Below, in pieces: positions 55,804-64,000 of a DNA stretch of 64,000 nt. A program made the translations under genes and the position numbers. The DNA lies in contig JAAEZQ010000002.1 of assembly GCA_018222805.1 (NCBI GenBank), positions 224,415 through 288,414 on the forward strand, read 5' to 3'. The DNA is from Vibrionaceae bacterium (GTDB lineage Bacteria; Pseudomonadota; Gammaproteobacteria; Enterobacterales; Vibrionaceae). Within the stretch, counting starts at the first letter, position 1, and the number at the start of each line of letters is the position of its first letter. The notes under the pieces were generated by a model. The model was not told the DNA's origin and did no database searches. It saw only the letters and a list, made by a program, of their open reading frames with translations.

Positions 55804-57266
55804 GTAACCATACACTTCCGAACGTAATTATTATGTATGCCGATGATCTCGGTTTCGGCGACTTGAGCTGTTACGGAGCCAACGACATTCCAACACCTAA
55901 CCTGGATAAACTGGCCGAAGAAGGGCTTAAATTCCATCAAGGTTACGCCACTGCAGCGACATGTACGCCTTCGCGTTATAGCTTACTTACAGGCTCTTAC
56001 CCTTGGCGTAACCCTAACGCCGCCGTTTTACCTGGCGATGCCCCGCAGATCATCACTATTTCTGATTTCACGATGCCAAAAATGTTCCAAAAGGCAGGCT
56101 ATCGCACTGGCATAGTAGGTAAATGGCATTTAGGGCTCGGCAATGGTGAACTCGATTTCAATCAAGAAATTCAGGGAACACCGAACGATGTAGGTTTTGA
56201 CGATTCGTATATTATGGCTGCGACAAATGACCGCGTACCGTGTGTCTACATTGACAATCGCCATGTCGATAACCTTGACCCTTCAGACCCAATTGAAGTG
56301 ACCTACGAATGGGACCAAGCATTTGATGACGTTCCCACCGGCCGTCACAACCCGGAGCTTCTGGATGTCATGTACGACCATGGCCACGATGGAACCATCA
56401 TCAATGGTGTTAGCCGTATCGGTCACATGCGCGGCGGCCAATCCGCAATCTGGAATGATGAAACCATGGGCGAAGTCTTTGCTGACAAAGCGATTAAGTT
56501 CATCGAGCAGAATCAAGAGCAACCGTTTTTCCTTTACTATGCTCTGCATCAGCCACACGTACCGCGTATCCCAAATCCTCACTTTAGAGGCGTTACACCC
56601 CATGGTGTACGCGGAGATGTGATTGTCGAAATGGATTGGTGTATCGGACAGGTACTCGATAAATTGGAAGAGCTGCAACTGGCAGACAATACGATCGTGA
56701 TATTCTCCAGTGACAATGGTCCGGTTCTAAATGATGGATACAAAGATCAAGCGGTAGAATTCAACGGCGATCATCGAATGGCCGGCCCATTACGCGGTGG
56801 TAAATACAGCCTGTTTGAAGGTGGGACACGCGTACCATTTATTATCCGCTGGCCAAACGGCGCTACTCGAGGAGAAACGGAAGCGTTGTTCAATCAAGTC
56901 GACCTTTATCACTGTTTTGCTCAGCTAACAGGCTCCCAACTGCAAGAGGCAGAGGCTCCGGATAGCCAGCCGATCCTAGACACTTTACTGGGTAAGAACC
57001 CTCAAGGCCGAAACAACATGGTGCTAGAAGGGATGCAATATAAGAAAGTATTCAGAGACCAACGTTTCGCTTATATTCCGCCGCACGATGACGATTTTAT
57101 CTGCCAATACACGGGAAATGAAAAAGGCAACCTTTCCAGCGCTCAGTTATTTGATCTACAGGATGATATTGGCCAAGTGGTTAACCTTGCCGAGCAGTAT
57201 CCCGAAAAAGTAGAAGAGTTAGCAGCACTGCTTGAAAAGAGTATCAAAGCACCACGCACTCGTTAA
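55800..57266 (+). CDS. Cys-type sulfatase, cytoplasmic
   Basis: 488 residues. Signature TCTPSRYSLLTG with Cys55; metal-binding MYADDLGFGD, GKWHLGLG and SSDNGPVLNDG; KYSLFEGGTRVPFIIRW near residue 340. No signal peptide. It closely follows arylsulfatase A-like enzymes and differs clearly from its neighbour, so the two probably target different sulfate positions. Translationally coupled to the upstream sulfatase; a terminator follows 30 bases after the stop. Confidence 0.92.
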   Translation: MSNHTLPNVIIMYADDLGFGDLSCYGANDIPTPNLDKLAEEGLKFHQGYATAATCTPSRYSLLTGSYPWRNPNAAVLPGDAPQIITISDFTMPKMFQKAGYRTGIVGKWHLGLGNGELDFNQEIQGTPNDVGFDDSYIMAATNDRVPCVYIDNRHVDNLDPSDPIEVTYEWDQAFDDVPTGRHNPELLDVMYDHGHDGTIINGVSRIGHMRGGQSAIWNDETMGEVFADKAIKFIEQNQEQPFFLYYALHQPHVPRIPNPHFRGVTPHGVRGDVIVEMDWCIGQVLDKLEELQLADNTIVIFSSDNGPVLNDGYKDQAVEFNGDHRMAGPLRGGKYSLFEGGTRVPFIIRWPNGATRGETEALFNQVDLYHCFAQLTGSQLQEAEAPDSQPILDTLLGKNPQGRNNMVLEGMQYKKVFRDQRFAYIPPHDDDFICQYTGNEKGNLSSAQLFDLQDDIGQVVNLAEQYPEKVEELAALLEKSIKAPRTR

Positions 57267-57296
57267 CGGCTTCTCCTTTATCATTGCTTAAACCAC

Positions 57297-57318
57297 GAGA
57301 GCCCGAGTTTGGGCTCTC
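57297..57318. terminator. Bidirectional terminator at island/siderophore boundary
   Basis: 8-bp stem GAGAGCCC / GGGCTCTC with a 6-base loop, between convergent sulfatase and siderophore binding-protein genes. Confidence 0.7.
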
Positions 57319-57360
57319 TGATTTCTTAGGTTTCATTACAACTGTTATTACCGCCCCCCA

Positions 57361-58284
57361 TTAAGAACGATCCAAAAGCTCTTCGAGGTTTCGGGCGATT
57401 TCTTCGGCCGCAAGCATGCCGCGGTTTAGTGACCACAACTCAGGGGAGACCTCCACTAATTGTTGCTTTTTCGCAGCAGTTAGCAACTTGAATAGCGGGT
57501 TTTTATGCCATTCGTCCATAACATTTGGCTGAGAATAGAGCCCAATCAAAAGCCAATCTGGATTGGTTTTCAGCAACAGTTCGAAGCTTGTTGGCAGGTA
57601 AGCGTTTTGAGTTTGTTCAGCCAATGGGCTTTTTATCCCCAATGTGGACAATACGCCACCAGCGTAAGATACCGGGCTATGTAGCCACATGCCTTTGTCG
57701 GAGACTACCCCAAACTGTATGCTCTCTTGGGTAGAAAAGCGCTGTTTAAAATGCGCCATGGTTTGCTGATGCCTCTCAACACGTTGCACCATTTGTTCTT
57801 GCTTGCCAATCGCGACGCCAATTTTCAGCGCAGATTCAAGGTTTTCTTGATACGTCTCACCACGACTTTTTAGCAGCAATGTTGGCGCTATTCGCTGCAA
57901 ATCCTGATAGATAGTACGATGGCGCTCCGCGTCAGCAATGATGAGATCCGGCTTAAGTTGCGCAATCACTTCTAAGCTAGGCTGTGACCTAGCACCAACA
58001 GACTGCCAAGGCTCTACTTTCTCTCTAACAGCTGCAATGACGCGTGTTGGGTCTCTATCATCAGCGACACCAACTGGCGACAAGTCAACCGCGGCTAAGG
58101 CATCCACAAAAGAGAATTCTAAAACAACGATACGTTCGGGAATCGTGTCAATCTCGAATGTACCCTGCTCATCTTGAACTGTGCGCATCTCAGCCATACT
58201 CGAAAATGAAGTAATGACAAGCATAATCGACATCAATGCAAGCACATAAAAACGATTACTGCCCAATCTATTTAAATTTTCCAT
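57361..58284 (-). CDS. pvuB: Ferric-siderophore periplasmic binding protein (PvuB-like)
   Basis: 307 residues from the ATG at 58284, which has GGGAG upstream and leads into a hydrophobic signal segment ([20 protein letters not shown]); a start at 58302 lacks a ribosome-binding site. FecB/BtuF fold: [30 protein letters not shown] and [15 protein letters not shown]. Third gene behind two TonB receptors, the place of pvuB in vibrioferrin uptake operons. The permease and ATPase genes that normally follow are missing; a sulfatase gene from the other strand comes instead. Confidence 0.82.
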   Translation of the reverse strand: MENLNRLGSNRFYVLALMSIMLVITSFSSMAEMRTVQDEQGTFEIDTIPERIVVLEFSFVDALAAVDLSPVGVADDRDPTRVIAAVREKVEPWQSVGARSQPSLEVIAQLKPDLIIADAERHRTIYQDLQRIAPTLLLKSRGETYQENLESALKIGVAIGKQEQMVQRVERHQQTMAHFKQRFSTQESIQFGVVSDKGMWLHSPVSYAGGVLSTLGIKSPLAEQTQNAYLPTSFELLLKTNPDWLLIGLYSQPNVMDEWHKNPLFKLLTAAKKQQLVEVSPELWSLNRGMLAAEEIARNLEELLDRS

Positions 58285-58314
58285 ATCAATACATTCTCCC
58301 ATACTAAGATCGGT

Positions 58315-58342
58315 AAAGTCGCCAACCTAAATTGGCGACTTT
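58315..58342. terminator. Strong hairpin between receptor and binding-protein genes
   Basis: 11-bp perfect stem AAAGTCGCCAA / TTGGCGACTTT with a 6-base loop. No T tract on the minus strand; likely partial terminator or mRNA stabiliser in the operon. Confidence 0.6.
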
Positions 58343-58369
58343 TCTTTTAGAGTTGGTTCAACAAACCTC

Positions 58370-60508
58370 TTAAAACTGGTAGTTCAGATCAAGCGTGTAC
58401 GAACGTCCCGGCGCCGGGTAGCGACCAACCGGGCTGGTATCAATGCCGCGGAAGCAATAATCCTCGTCGAACAGGTTATTAACGGCGACATTCATACGCA
58501 GCTTGCCCTTCTCGTCCTTGTACAGGTCGGCACCCAAATTAAAGTTCCAGACCATATAAGACGGTACTTTACCAGTCGCTCCAGTACTATCCTCTGAGCT
58601 GGTATTGGCGTTATCAGTGTACGCATCACTGAAGTAGAATCCGGATAAGGTTGTATCTACACCAGAGAATACATAAGTCGCATCCCAGCCAAGTTGGTGC
58701 TTGGAAGTAAACGGTAGCTGATTCCCTTTGTTATCTCCGTCTTCTTCGAGTATGGCATCTAAGTAGTTGTAGCTGGCACCTAAGCTAAGCAGCGGTAATG
58801 ATTCCGGAACATATCGAGCTGACAGCTCTATACCTTGATGCAACGTTTTACCAATATTATCAAAAGTTTGTGTCGCACTTTGCCATTGCAGTTGATCTTC
58901 AAAATCGATGCGGTAAAGCGCCGCGTTAAAGCTTGTCTCGTTTTGAGTGTAACGCGCTCCCAGTTCGTAGTTCCACGCTAACTCACTGCCCTCTTCCCCT
59001 AAACCTCGGATATAAGCAATCTGAGGTGCTCGCAGAGATTTTTGCGCATTTGCGTACGTCACCCACTGGTCATTGACACTATAAGCTACCGTCAACCCAG
59101 GTAACCATTCCGTCACTTTGTTATCGGCTCTCTGCTCTTTGCCAAGATCGTCAAAGCTCATATCAACCGATTCAAATCGCAATCCTGGAGTGATTTTTAA
59201 CGCATCATTAAACAGACCAATTTCATTACTCACATAACCTGCAAATGCATCCGTATCAAGGTGCCAGTCACGTGGTACTTTAGTGATACCGCCAGAGATA
59301 GGGGTTTGTGTGAGTTTGTAATCAATATCTTCATTGACGTAACGTGCCCCAACAATCCAGTTTTGAGTGACGGACTTACCTTCACCAAAATACATTGCCA
59401 GCTTCGGCTCAAAGCCATATACGGTAAATTCACGTGGAGATGTACGAATATCGGTGGATGGCAGCGCAGGATCGGCCCAGTGACCACCAGCACTATTAAA
59501 GCCCCACTGGAAAAAACGCTCCGATTGATGACCAAAAGTAAGTAGCTCAAGTTCAGCACTGTCCGCAAACGCTAAATCGTGGATGTATTTAACGCTCCAA
59601 CGCGTCGATTCACCTTGATACTCATCGTATGGGCGTTTCGACTGCTCTCGGTCTTGCTGGTAGTCTTCTGGTGACAGAGCACCCGGCATTTGCGTATCCG
59701 CCTCATAACGCTGAACAAAGGCTTGCAGTTCTTGTGTGTCACTAAGCAACCACTGCATTTTAGCTTGGAAGTTTTCCACATCCGTGTCCGAGTGTTCGCG
59801 GAAACTCTCTCCTTTGAGAAAGTTTCCCTCCAGTTGCAATGCAAAACTATCATTCAACCAGCCACCCGTTCTCAGGTAAAAATCGTTCAGCGGTGTATCA
59901 CCACCTTCAAATACTGTCAGACGATTGCTTATCTCAGTTTGCCAAGTGTAGGGAATCGGTTTGGTCACCAGATTGATCACCCCACCCACGTTGTTTGGTC
60001 CGTACTGAACCGCCGCTCCACCACGAACAATGTCAATCCGTTCAATCATCGACAAAGTCGCTGGGAAAATAGACTGACCAGTATGACCATAAGGTGCAAG
60101 AGTGAGAGGAACGCCATCCATTAAGAATTGAGCATGACCACTGCGACTCGCTTTTAAGCCACGAACCGAAATATTCGGCAGGACACCTGTTCCGGTTTCA
60201 TCCTGAACTTTAATACCAGGAACACTTTGCAGAGCGCCATCAATTGAGCTTGCAGCTGTTTTTTCAATTTGCTCACTGGTAATGATGGTTCGTGCTCCCG
60301 GATACTCTTTGACATCTTCTATTTCAGAGTTACCTATCACGCTGCCTGTAACAACAACAGTTTCCATTGAATTCGTAGTGGTCTCTGACGCGGTTGCTGC
60401 TACAGCGTTCATTGATGTAGCAGACGCAATAGCGATGGCGAGTGCACTATAGGTCGTAGACAATCCCGCACGAACACGCTCCTTGTTGTTCAAATTTCGG
60501 TAAGACAT
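58370..60508 (-). CDS. pvuA: TonB-dependent siderophore receptor (FecA/PvuA-like)
   Basis: 712 residues from the ATG at 60508 (AAGGGA upstream; the frame opens at 60529). Signal peptide, TonB box METVVVTG (about 46-53), plug domain (SSIDGALQSVPGIKVQ, VRGLKASRSGHAQFLMDGVPLTLAPYGHTGQS, RIDIVRGGAAVQYGPNNVGGVINLVTK), then a 22-strand barrel ending in LDLNYQF. The long QYGP plug resembles citrate/vibrioferrin-type receptors. It imports ferric siderophore across the outer membrane using TonB energy. Second gene of the operon. Confidence 0.85.
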   Translation of the reverse strand: MSYRNLNNKERVRAGLSTTYSALAIAIASATSMNAVAATASETTTNSMETVVVTGSVIGNSEIEDVKEYPGARTIITSEQIEKTAASSIDGALQSVPGIKVQDETGTGVLPNISVRGLKASRSGHAQFLMDGVPLTLAPYGHTGQSIFPATLSMIERIDIVRGGAAVQYGPNNVGGVINLVTKPIPYTWQTEISNRLTVFEGGDTPLNDFYLRTGGWLNDSFALQLEGNFLKGESFREHSDTDVENFQAKMQWLLSDTQELQAFVQRYEADTQMPGALSPEDYQQDREQSKRPYDEYQGESTRWSVKYIHDLAFADSAELELLTFGHQSERFFQWGFNSAGGHWADPALPSTDIRTSPREFTVYGFEPKLAMYFGEGKSVTQNWIVGARYVNEDIDYKLTQTPISGGITKVPRDWHLDTDAFAGYVSNEIGLFNDALKITPGLRFESVDMSFDDLGKEQRADNKVTEWLPGLTVAYSVNDQWVTYANAQKSLRAPQIAYIRGLGEEGSELAWNYELGARYTQNETSFNAALYRIDFEDQLQWQSATQTFDNIGKTLHQGIELSARYVPESLPLLSLGASYNYLDAILEEDGDNKGNQLPFTSKHQLGWDATYVFSGVDTTLSGFYFSDAYTDNANTSSEDSTGATGKVPSYMVWNFNLGADLYKDEKGKLRMNVAVNNLFDEDYCFRGIDTSPVGRYPAPGRSYTLDLNYQF

Positions 60509-60624
60509 TATTTTTCCCTTATAAAACAATTAAACTGCGAAGAGCCCCTGATTCACTAGCTTTCTGGGCTCATCGCTCTCAATATAAAAAATCAGAGATC
60601 GTGCAAAAAATACGCACAAATACG

Positions 60625-62673
60625 TTAAAACTGGTAACCATAGCTGAGCATGAACTCTGCTGGTGCGCCGTAGCCAATCTGGTTCAAACCAGAGCTGCCA
60701 CTGGTAGCGCCAAGAATGTATTTCTCATCCAAAATGTTGTAAGCATTGGCCTGAAACTTATGACGTCCCGTTGTGTACGCCGCCATAATATCCACCGTGG
60801 TGTAATCGCCTAGCGCCACCGCCTCATTATTGCCCGCATATCGATCACCGACGTATTTCACGCCGCCGCCGAAACGCCAGTTGTCATCCAACTGATAAGT
60901 GCTCCAAAGGGAGAATAAGTGGTCCGACACATCGTTCGGCTTTTTGCCTGTCGCTTTGTCTTCCGCATCCAAATAGCTGTATCCGACTGAGATGTCCCAC
61001 TGCTTGGTGATTTGGCCACGTGCTTCCAGCTCAATACCTTGGTGACGCACTTCAATTTTGTCGGTCACATCACCATCCACGTTGGTTTGAGGCTGCTCTT
61101 GGTCGATCTGGAAAAGTGCGGCATTCAGCATTAACGCGTTATCCAGTAAGTAAGCCTTTGCACCCACTTCTTTAAGATTGGTATGGAAGAATTCCGCTAA
61201 TTTCGGATTGATGTAGATACCCGCGTAAGGTAATTGCCAAGAGCGAGCTAAACTGGCGTAAACCGATGCGTCATTATTGATGCGGTATACTAAGCCAGCT
61301 CGATAACTGACTTTGTCATCATCCAATTTTTCTTTCGCAGCACCCATTTTGCGTTGCTCCAACTCCATCGAGTCGTAACGCACGTTGCCAATCACAGAAA
61401 GATCGCCCCACGTGTACACGTCTTGTACATACACACCAGTGGTAGTTGTGGTGTTGTCGCGGAATGGTTTGAAGCCCGGATCAGGCGTTGGGCCAACAAC
61501 TGGGTTGTAGATATTTTGCGGAGGGAGCGTTTTATCGCTCGCTAACATTAGGTCAATATCAATTTGGTTGAAATCCGCACCTAACATCAATTGGTTGTCA
61601 TTGGTTTCCCAAATCAGTTCAGATTGCAAAGTAGTCGTGGTTCGAGGATCGTAACCAAAGTTATTCACGGTTTGAGACACTTCATTGCCCGTCACTTTGC
61701 CCTGACGCGTGCCTTTTTGTTCAAGTTCGATATGGTTGAACGCTGCGCGGTTATTCCAAACCCACTGATCATTGAAGCGCCACTCGTAATCGAGCGCAAC
61801 ACGAATGCTGTCAGACTCCTGATAATCATTCGTACCACCAAAGTAAGTGCTTACTGGCACATCAACTGGCTTGCCATTTTTTGATGGAACACCACGATAA
61901 GGAACCAACTCTTGATGTGCGTATTCGACATCAATATCGATCGTGTGACCTTCCGCTGGCAACAAACGAATGGTTGGTGCAATGAAGAAATCCTTCGAAT
62001 CTACATGATCTACGTAAGAGTCTGCTTGACGGTATTCCAGGTTAATACGTCCATTCACCTTATCGGAAAACGCCATCGAACTGTCGACTTGACCGGCAAA
62101 TTGGCTGTTACTGCCAACACTGCCTTTCACGTGGGTGAAGCTCTCACCATTGGCACGCTTGGTTACTAAGTTGATGATGCCACCGGCCGAGCCACGACCA
62201 TACAACGCGCCCGCCGGGCCTTTGACGATTTCAACACGCTCAATGTTCGCCAAGCTGCGGTAAGACTGCAGCGTACCGTCGTCTCTCATGCCATCACGGT
62301 ACATATCATTGAGGGAATCAAAACCACGGATCATGAACTGATCTCGGCTTCCTTCACCTAACGTGTTATTGACCCCTGCTACCCCATCTAACGCATCCAC
62401 TAAGCGCACAGCGCCACGATCTTGCATTTCAGTTTTGGTAACAACCGATACGGCTTGTGGGACATCGAGCCATTCCACATCCGTTTTGCTCCCCGACTGC
62501 GGCATGTACTCGGCATAGCCTTCGTACTGGTAACCGTAAACTTGCACGGTTTCCATCATAGATGAGTCGGAGCTCTTCTCCTCGGAAGCCAAAGCAATCG
62601 GCGCAACAGCGCTCGCTACCACCGCAGAACTTATCGCAACTGCTAATGGGCTTAGAGGCAATAATTTATTCAT
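60625..62673 (-). CDS. psuA: TonB-dependent siderophore receptor (PsuA-like)
   Basis: 682 residues. Signal peptide (LAVAISSAVVASAVAPIALA), TonB box METVQVYGY, plug with VPQAVSVVTKTEMQDRGAVRLVDALDGVAGVN and RVEIVKGPAGALYGRGSAGGIINLVTKRA, barrel closing with FMLSYGYQF. Siderophore subgroup (FhuE/FpvA-like plug). In Vibrio a psuA gene precedes pvuA in the vibrioferrin operon, matching this order. First gene of the operon, preceded by an AT-rich region with a Fur-like palindrome. Confidence 0.82.
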   Translation of the reverse strand: MNKLLPLSPLAVAISSAVVASAVAPIALASEEKSSDSSMMETVQVYGYQYEGYAEYMPQSGSKTDVEWLDVPQAVSVVTKTEMQDRGAVRLVDALDGVAGVNNTLGEGSRDQFMIRGFDSLNDMYRDGMRDDGTLQSYRSLANIERVEIVKGPAGALYGRGSAGGIINLVTKRANGESFTHVKGSVGSNSQFAGQVDSSMAFSDKVNGRINLEYRQADSYVDHVDSKDFFIAPTIRLLPAEGHTIDIDVEYAHQELVPYRGVPSKNGKPVDVPVSTYFGGTNDYQESDSIRVALDYEWRFNDQWVWNNRAAFNHIELEQKGTRQGKVTGNEVSQTVNNFGYDPRTTTTLQSELIWETNDNQLMLGADFNQIDIDLMLASDKTLPPQNIYNPVVGPTPDPGFKPFRDNTTTTTGVYVQDVYTWGDLSVIGNVRYDSMELEQRKMGAAKEKLDDDKVSYRAGLVYRINNDASVYASLARSWQLPYAGIYINPKLAEFFHTNLKEVGAKAYLLDNALMLNAALFQIDQEQPQTNVDGDVTDKIEVRHQGIELEARGQITKQWDISVGYSYLDAEDKATGKKPNDVSDHLFSLWSTYQLDDNWRFGGGVKYVGDRYAGNNEAVALGDYTTVDIMAAYTTGRHKFQANAYNILDEKYILGATSGSSGLNQIGYGAPAEFMLSYGYQF

Positions 62674-62721
62674 TTCATCATCCCGTATAGTTTATATAAA
62701 TCCAACGGATGCAAATAAGAA

Positions 62722-62740
62722 CAAATATTATTTATATTTG
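62722..62740. promoter_or_regulatory. Candidate Fur-like palindrome between psuA and pvsA
   Basis: CAAATATTATTTATATTTG, 7-bp arms around 5 bases, 19 bp in all, in the divergent iron-gene promoter region. It resembles the size and A/T character of Fur sites but is not a close match to the consensus. Confidence 0.4.
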
Positions 62741-62911
62741 CAATATTAATTTTATACTCTTATATTTGTTCACCTTAAAAACACAAGCAGCAACAAAAAA
62801 TCAACACAATAACAATAAAGATAAAACCTTCTGCCCCTGCGCCTCGCTCAGAGGCACATTGGAAGTCGACTGTGAGCAGACAGTATCAACGTTAGAAAAT
62901 TAGGAAAGCTC

Positions 62912-64000
62912 ATGAAATCTACGATGATTATCGTAAGTCATGTCGTTAACGATGCAGTCACTCACGGCTTCGTGCCTGCAGCTAAAGCGATGGACCTCCA
63001 CGTCGTTCTTATCACCGATCACAAGCTCAGCCATTTAGAGCTGGCGAGTCGTGACCATCACTTTAATCCGGATGACATTCTAGAGTGTGATGTCTTCAAC
63101 CCTTTGGAGATCATCGAGACCATCACAGAGAATGAGTTGAAACCAGACGCTATTTTCAGCAATAGTGATCACTTACAAACTTCCACCGCCGTTTGTGCAC
63201 AGTTTTTTGGCCTGCCCGCTAAAGATTGGTCAGTCACATTAAAAGCTAAAAACAAGCACTTAACTCGGCAAGTACTGGCGGAGAAATCACTACCCAATAC
63301 GCAAAATTGTCTATTGCACCGCCATTCGAATATGGCATTGGACATGGCCTTCCCTGTTGTGGCAAAACCAAAAGAAGGCGTAGCGAGTTTGGATGTGCAA
63401 CGCTGTGATTCTCAAAGCGAGCTCGATGCGTACTGCGATGCGTTTTGGCAGAAACACCCTAATGCCGCCATTCTGGTGGAACAGTTTCTTCAAGGGCCGT
63501 TGGTTACACTGGAAACCCTGGGAGATGGTGAACGCCTTATCGCCGTAGGCGGCTTTGATGTTGCACTCTCTGAGCCACCTTACTTTATCGAAACCGCCGC
63601 AGACTGGAACGGACCAAACGGCATCGCACACCGAGAGGCTTGCCTGGCTCAACTCAAAGCGTTCGGCGTTGGTTTTGGTGTTTGCCACAGCGAGTTCATC
63701 ATCACTGAAAACGGCCCGGTTCTGGTAGAAATCAACTACCGCAGCATTGGGGATGGACGCGAATTCTTACTCAACAATCTCGCCCACTACGGCTGGTTCA
63801 GCACGATTTTAGGTCTGCATTTAGGACGAAAATTAGATGGCAATTACCAAATTCTTGGCTCAGCGCACGTCCATTACGTGGTGGCAGAACACAGCGGTGT
63901 GATTGATGGAAACTCGACTTCTTTCATCCACCACGATGGCGATGTCATTACCCAGCAGCAGGTGTTGAAGGCCGAAGGGGAACACTTGCAACAGAGTTAT
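62912..64000 (+). CDS. pvsA: ATP-grasp enzyme, PvsA-like (3' end outside window)
   Basis: 363 codons are visible and the frame is still open at the window end. AGGAAAG precedes the ATG. N-terminal Rossmann-like segment, then an ATP-grasp core: AFPVVAKPKEGVASLDVQ, AAILVEQFLQGPLVTLETL and GPVLVEINYRSIGDG, the last carrying metal-binding Glu and Asn. In vibrioferrin synthesis, PvsA is an ATP-grasp ligase and the first gene of pvsABCDE; divergence from a psuA-like gene supports this identity. It joins a carboxylate to an amine in the cytoplasm at the cost of ATP. Confidence 0.75.
   Translation, partial: MKSTMIIVSHVVNDAVTHGFVPAAKAMDLHVVLITDHKLSHLELASRDHHFNPDDILECDVFNPLEIIETITENELKPDAIFSNSDHLQTSTAVCAQFFGLPAKDWSVTLKAKNKHLTRQVLAEKSLPNTQNCLLHRHSNMALDMAFPVVAKPKEGVASLDVQRCDSQSELDAYCDAFWQKHPNAAILVEQFLQGPLVTLETLGDGERLIAVGGFDVALSEPPYFIETAADWNGPNGIAHREACLAQLKAFGVGFGVCHSEFIITENGPVLVEINYRSIGDGREFLLNNLAHYGWFSTILGLHLGRKLDGNYQILGSAHVHYVVAEHSGVIDGNSTSFIHHDGDVITQQQVLKAEGEHLQQSY

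Noticed and set aside
62709..62903. 64-codon frame between psuA- and pvsA-like genes
   Set aside because: Low-complexity, lies across the divergent promoter region, no ribosome-binding site; read as non-coding.
1..64000. tRNA, rRNA, CRISPR, IS or prophage
   Set aside because: No cloverleaf-like sequences, regularly spaced repeats, transposase or integrase frames were recognised by eye; a tRNAscan/ISfinder run could still find short remnants.

Overview
The window looks like accessory DNA from a Vibrio (Vibrionaceae), probably the second chromosome. The evidence is a VctPDGC-type catechol-siderophore ABC operon at the left, a PsuA/PvuA/PvuB/PvsA-type vibrioferrin locus at the right, a Vibrio-type lysine/ornithine decarboxylase, and AT-rich gammaproteobacterial intergenic DNA. 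I saw no rRNA, tRNA, IS element, phage gene or CRISPR array.

Layout: (1) 1-6.0 kb holds the end of an MFS transporter, a LysR regulator, a siderophore-uptake operon (binding protein, two permeases, ATPase), and relics of a TonB receptor and an HlyD-type fusion protein. (2) 6.2-23.7 kb holds housekeeping and stress genes: RidA, an alpha/beta hydrolase, YggL, an SMR exporter with a LysR, a GST with a LysR, a beta-alanine aminotransferase plus MmsA with a LysR, a decarboxylase, an OmpA-like protein, a cysteine hydrolase facing a GlxA/AraC regulator, and an M16 lipoprotein peptidase. (3) 23.9-57.3 kb is a large catabolic island for a sulfated, uronic-acid-containing glycan. It encodes a PL8 lyase, GH112 phosphorylase, GH88 unsaturated glucuronyl hydrolase, GalT, GalE, SulP, three Cys-type sulfatases with their radical-SAM maturase, a GH2 enzyme, a DUF2264 protein, an Opp/Dpp-type ABC importer, a chemoreceptor, and IclR and ROK regulators. 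(4) 57.4-64 kb holds siderophore genes: a binding protein, two TonB receptors and a divergent ATP-grasp gene cut by the window end.

How the island probably works (inference): the chemoreceptor senses the glycan, oligosaccharides enter through the ABC importer, and the rest happens in the cytoplasm, because the lyase, hydrolases, phosphorylase and all three sulfatases lack signal peptides. PL8 and GH88 would break uronic-acid linkages, sulfatases remove sulfate, and GH112 would release galactose-1-phosphate that feeds GalT/GalE directly. This fits the presence of galT and galE without galK. SulP may move the liberated sulfate.

A 15-bp palindrome (TRAAAYGNCRTTTYA) recurs at nine intergenic positions, all inside this island, in front of most of its transcription units. 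It resembles sites of KdgR-type IclR regulators, and an IclR gene lies in the island. The island also carries signs of decay: a sulfatase remnant behind an intact operator and ribosome-binding site, a frameshifted small exported protein, and a promoter-terminator pair with no gene between.
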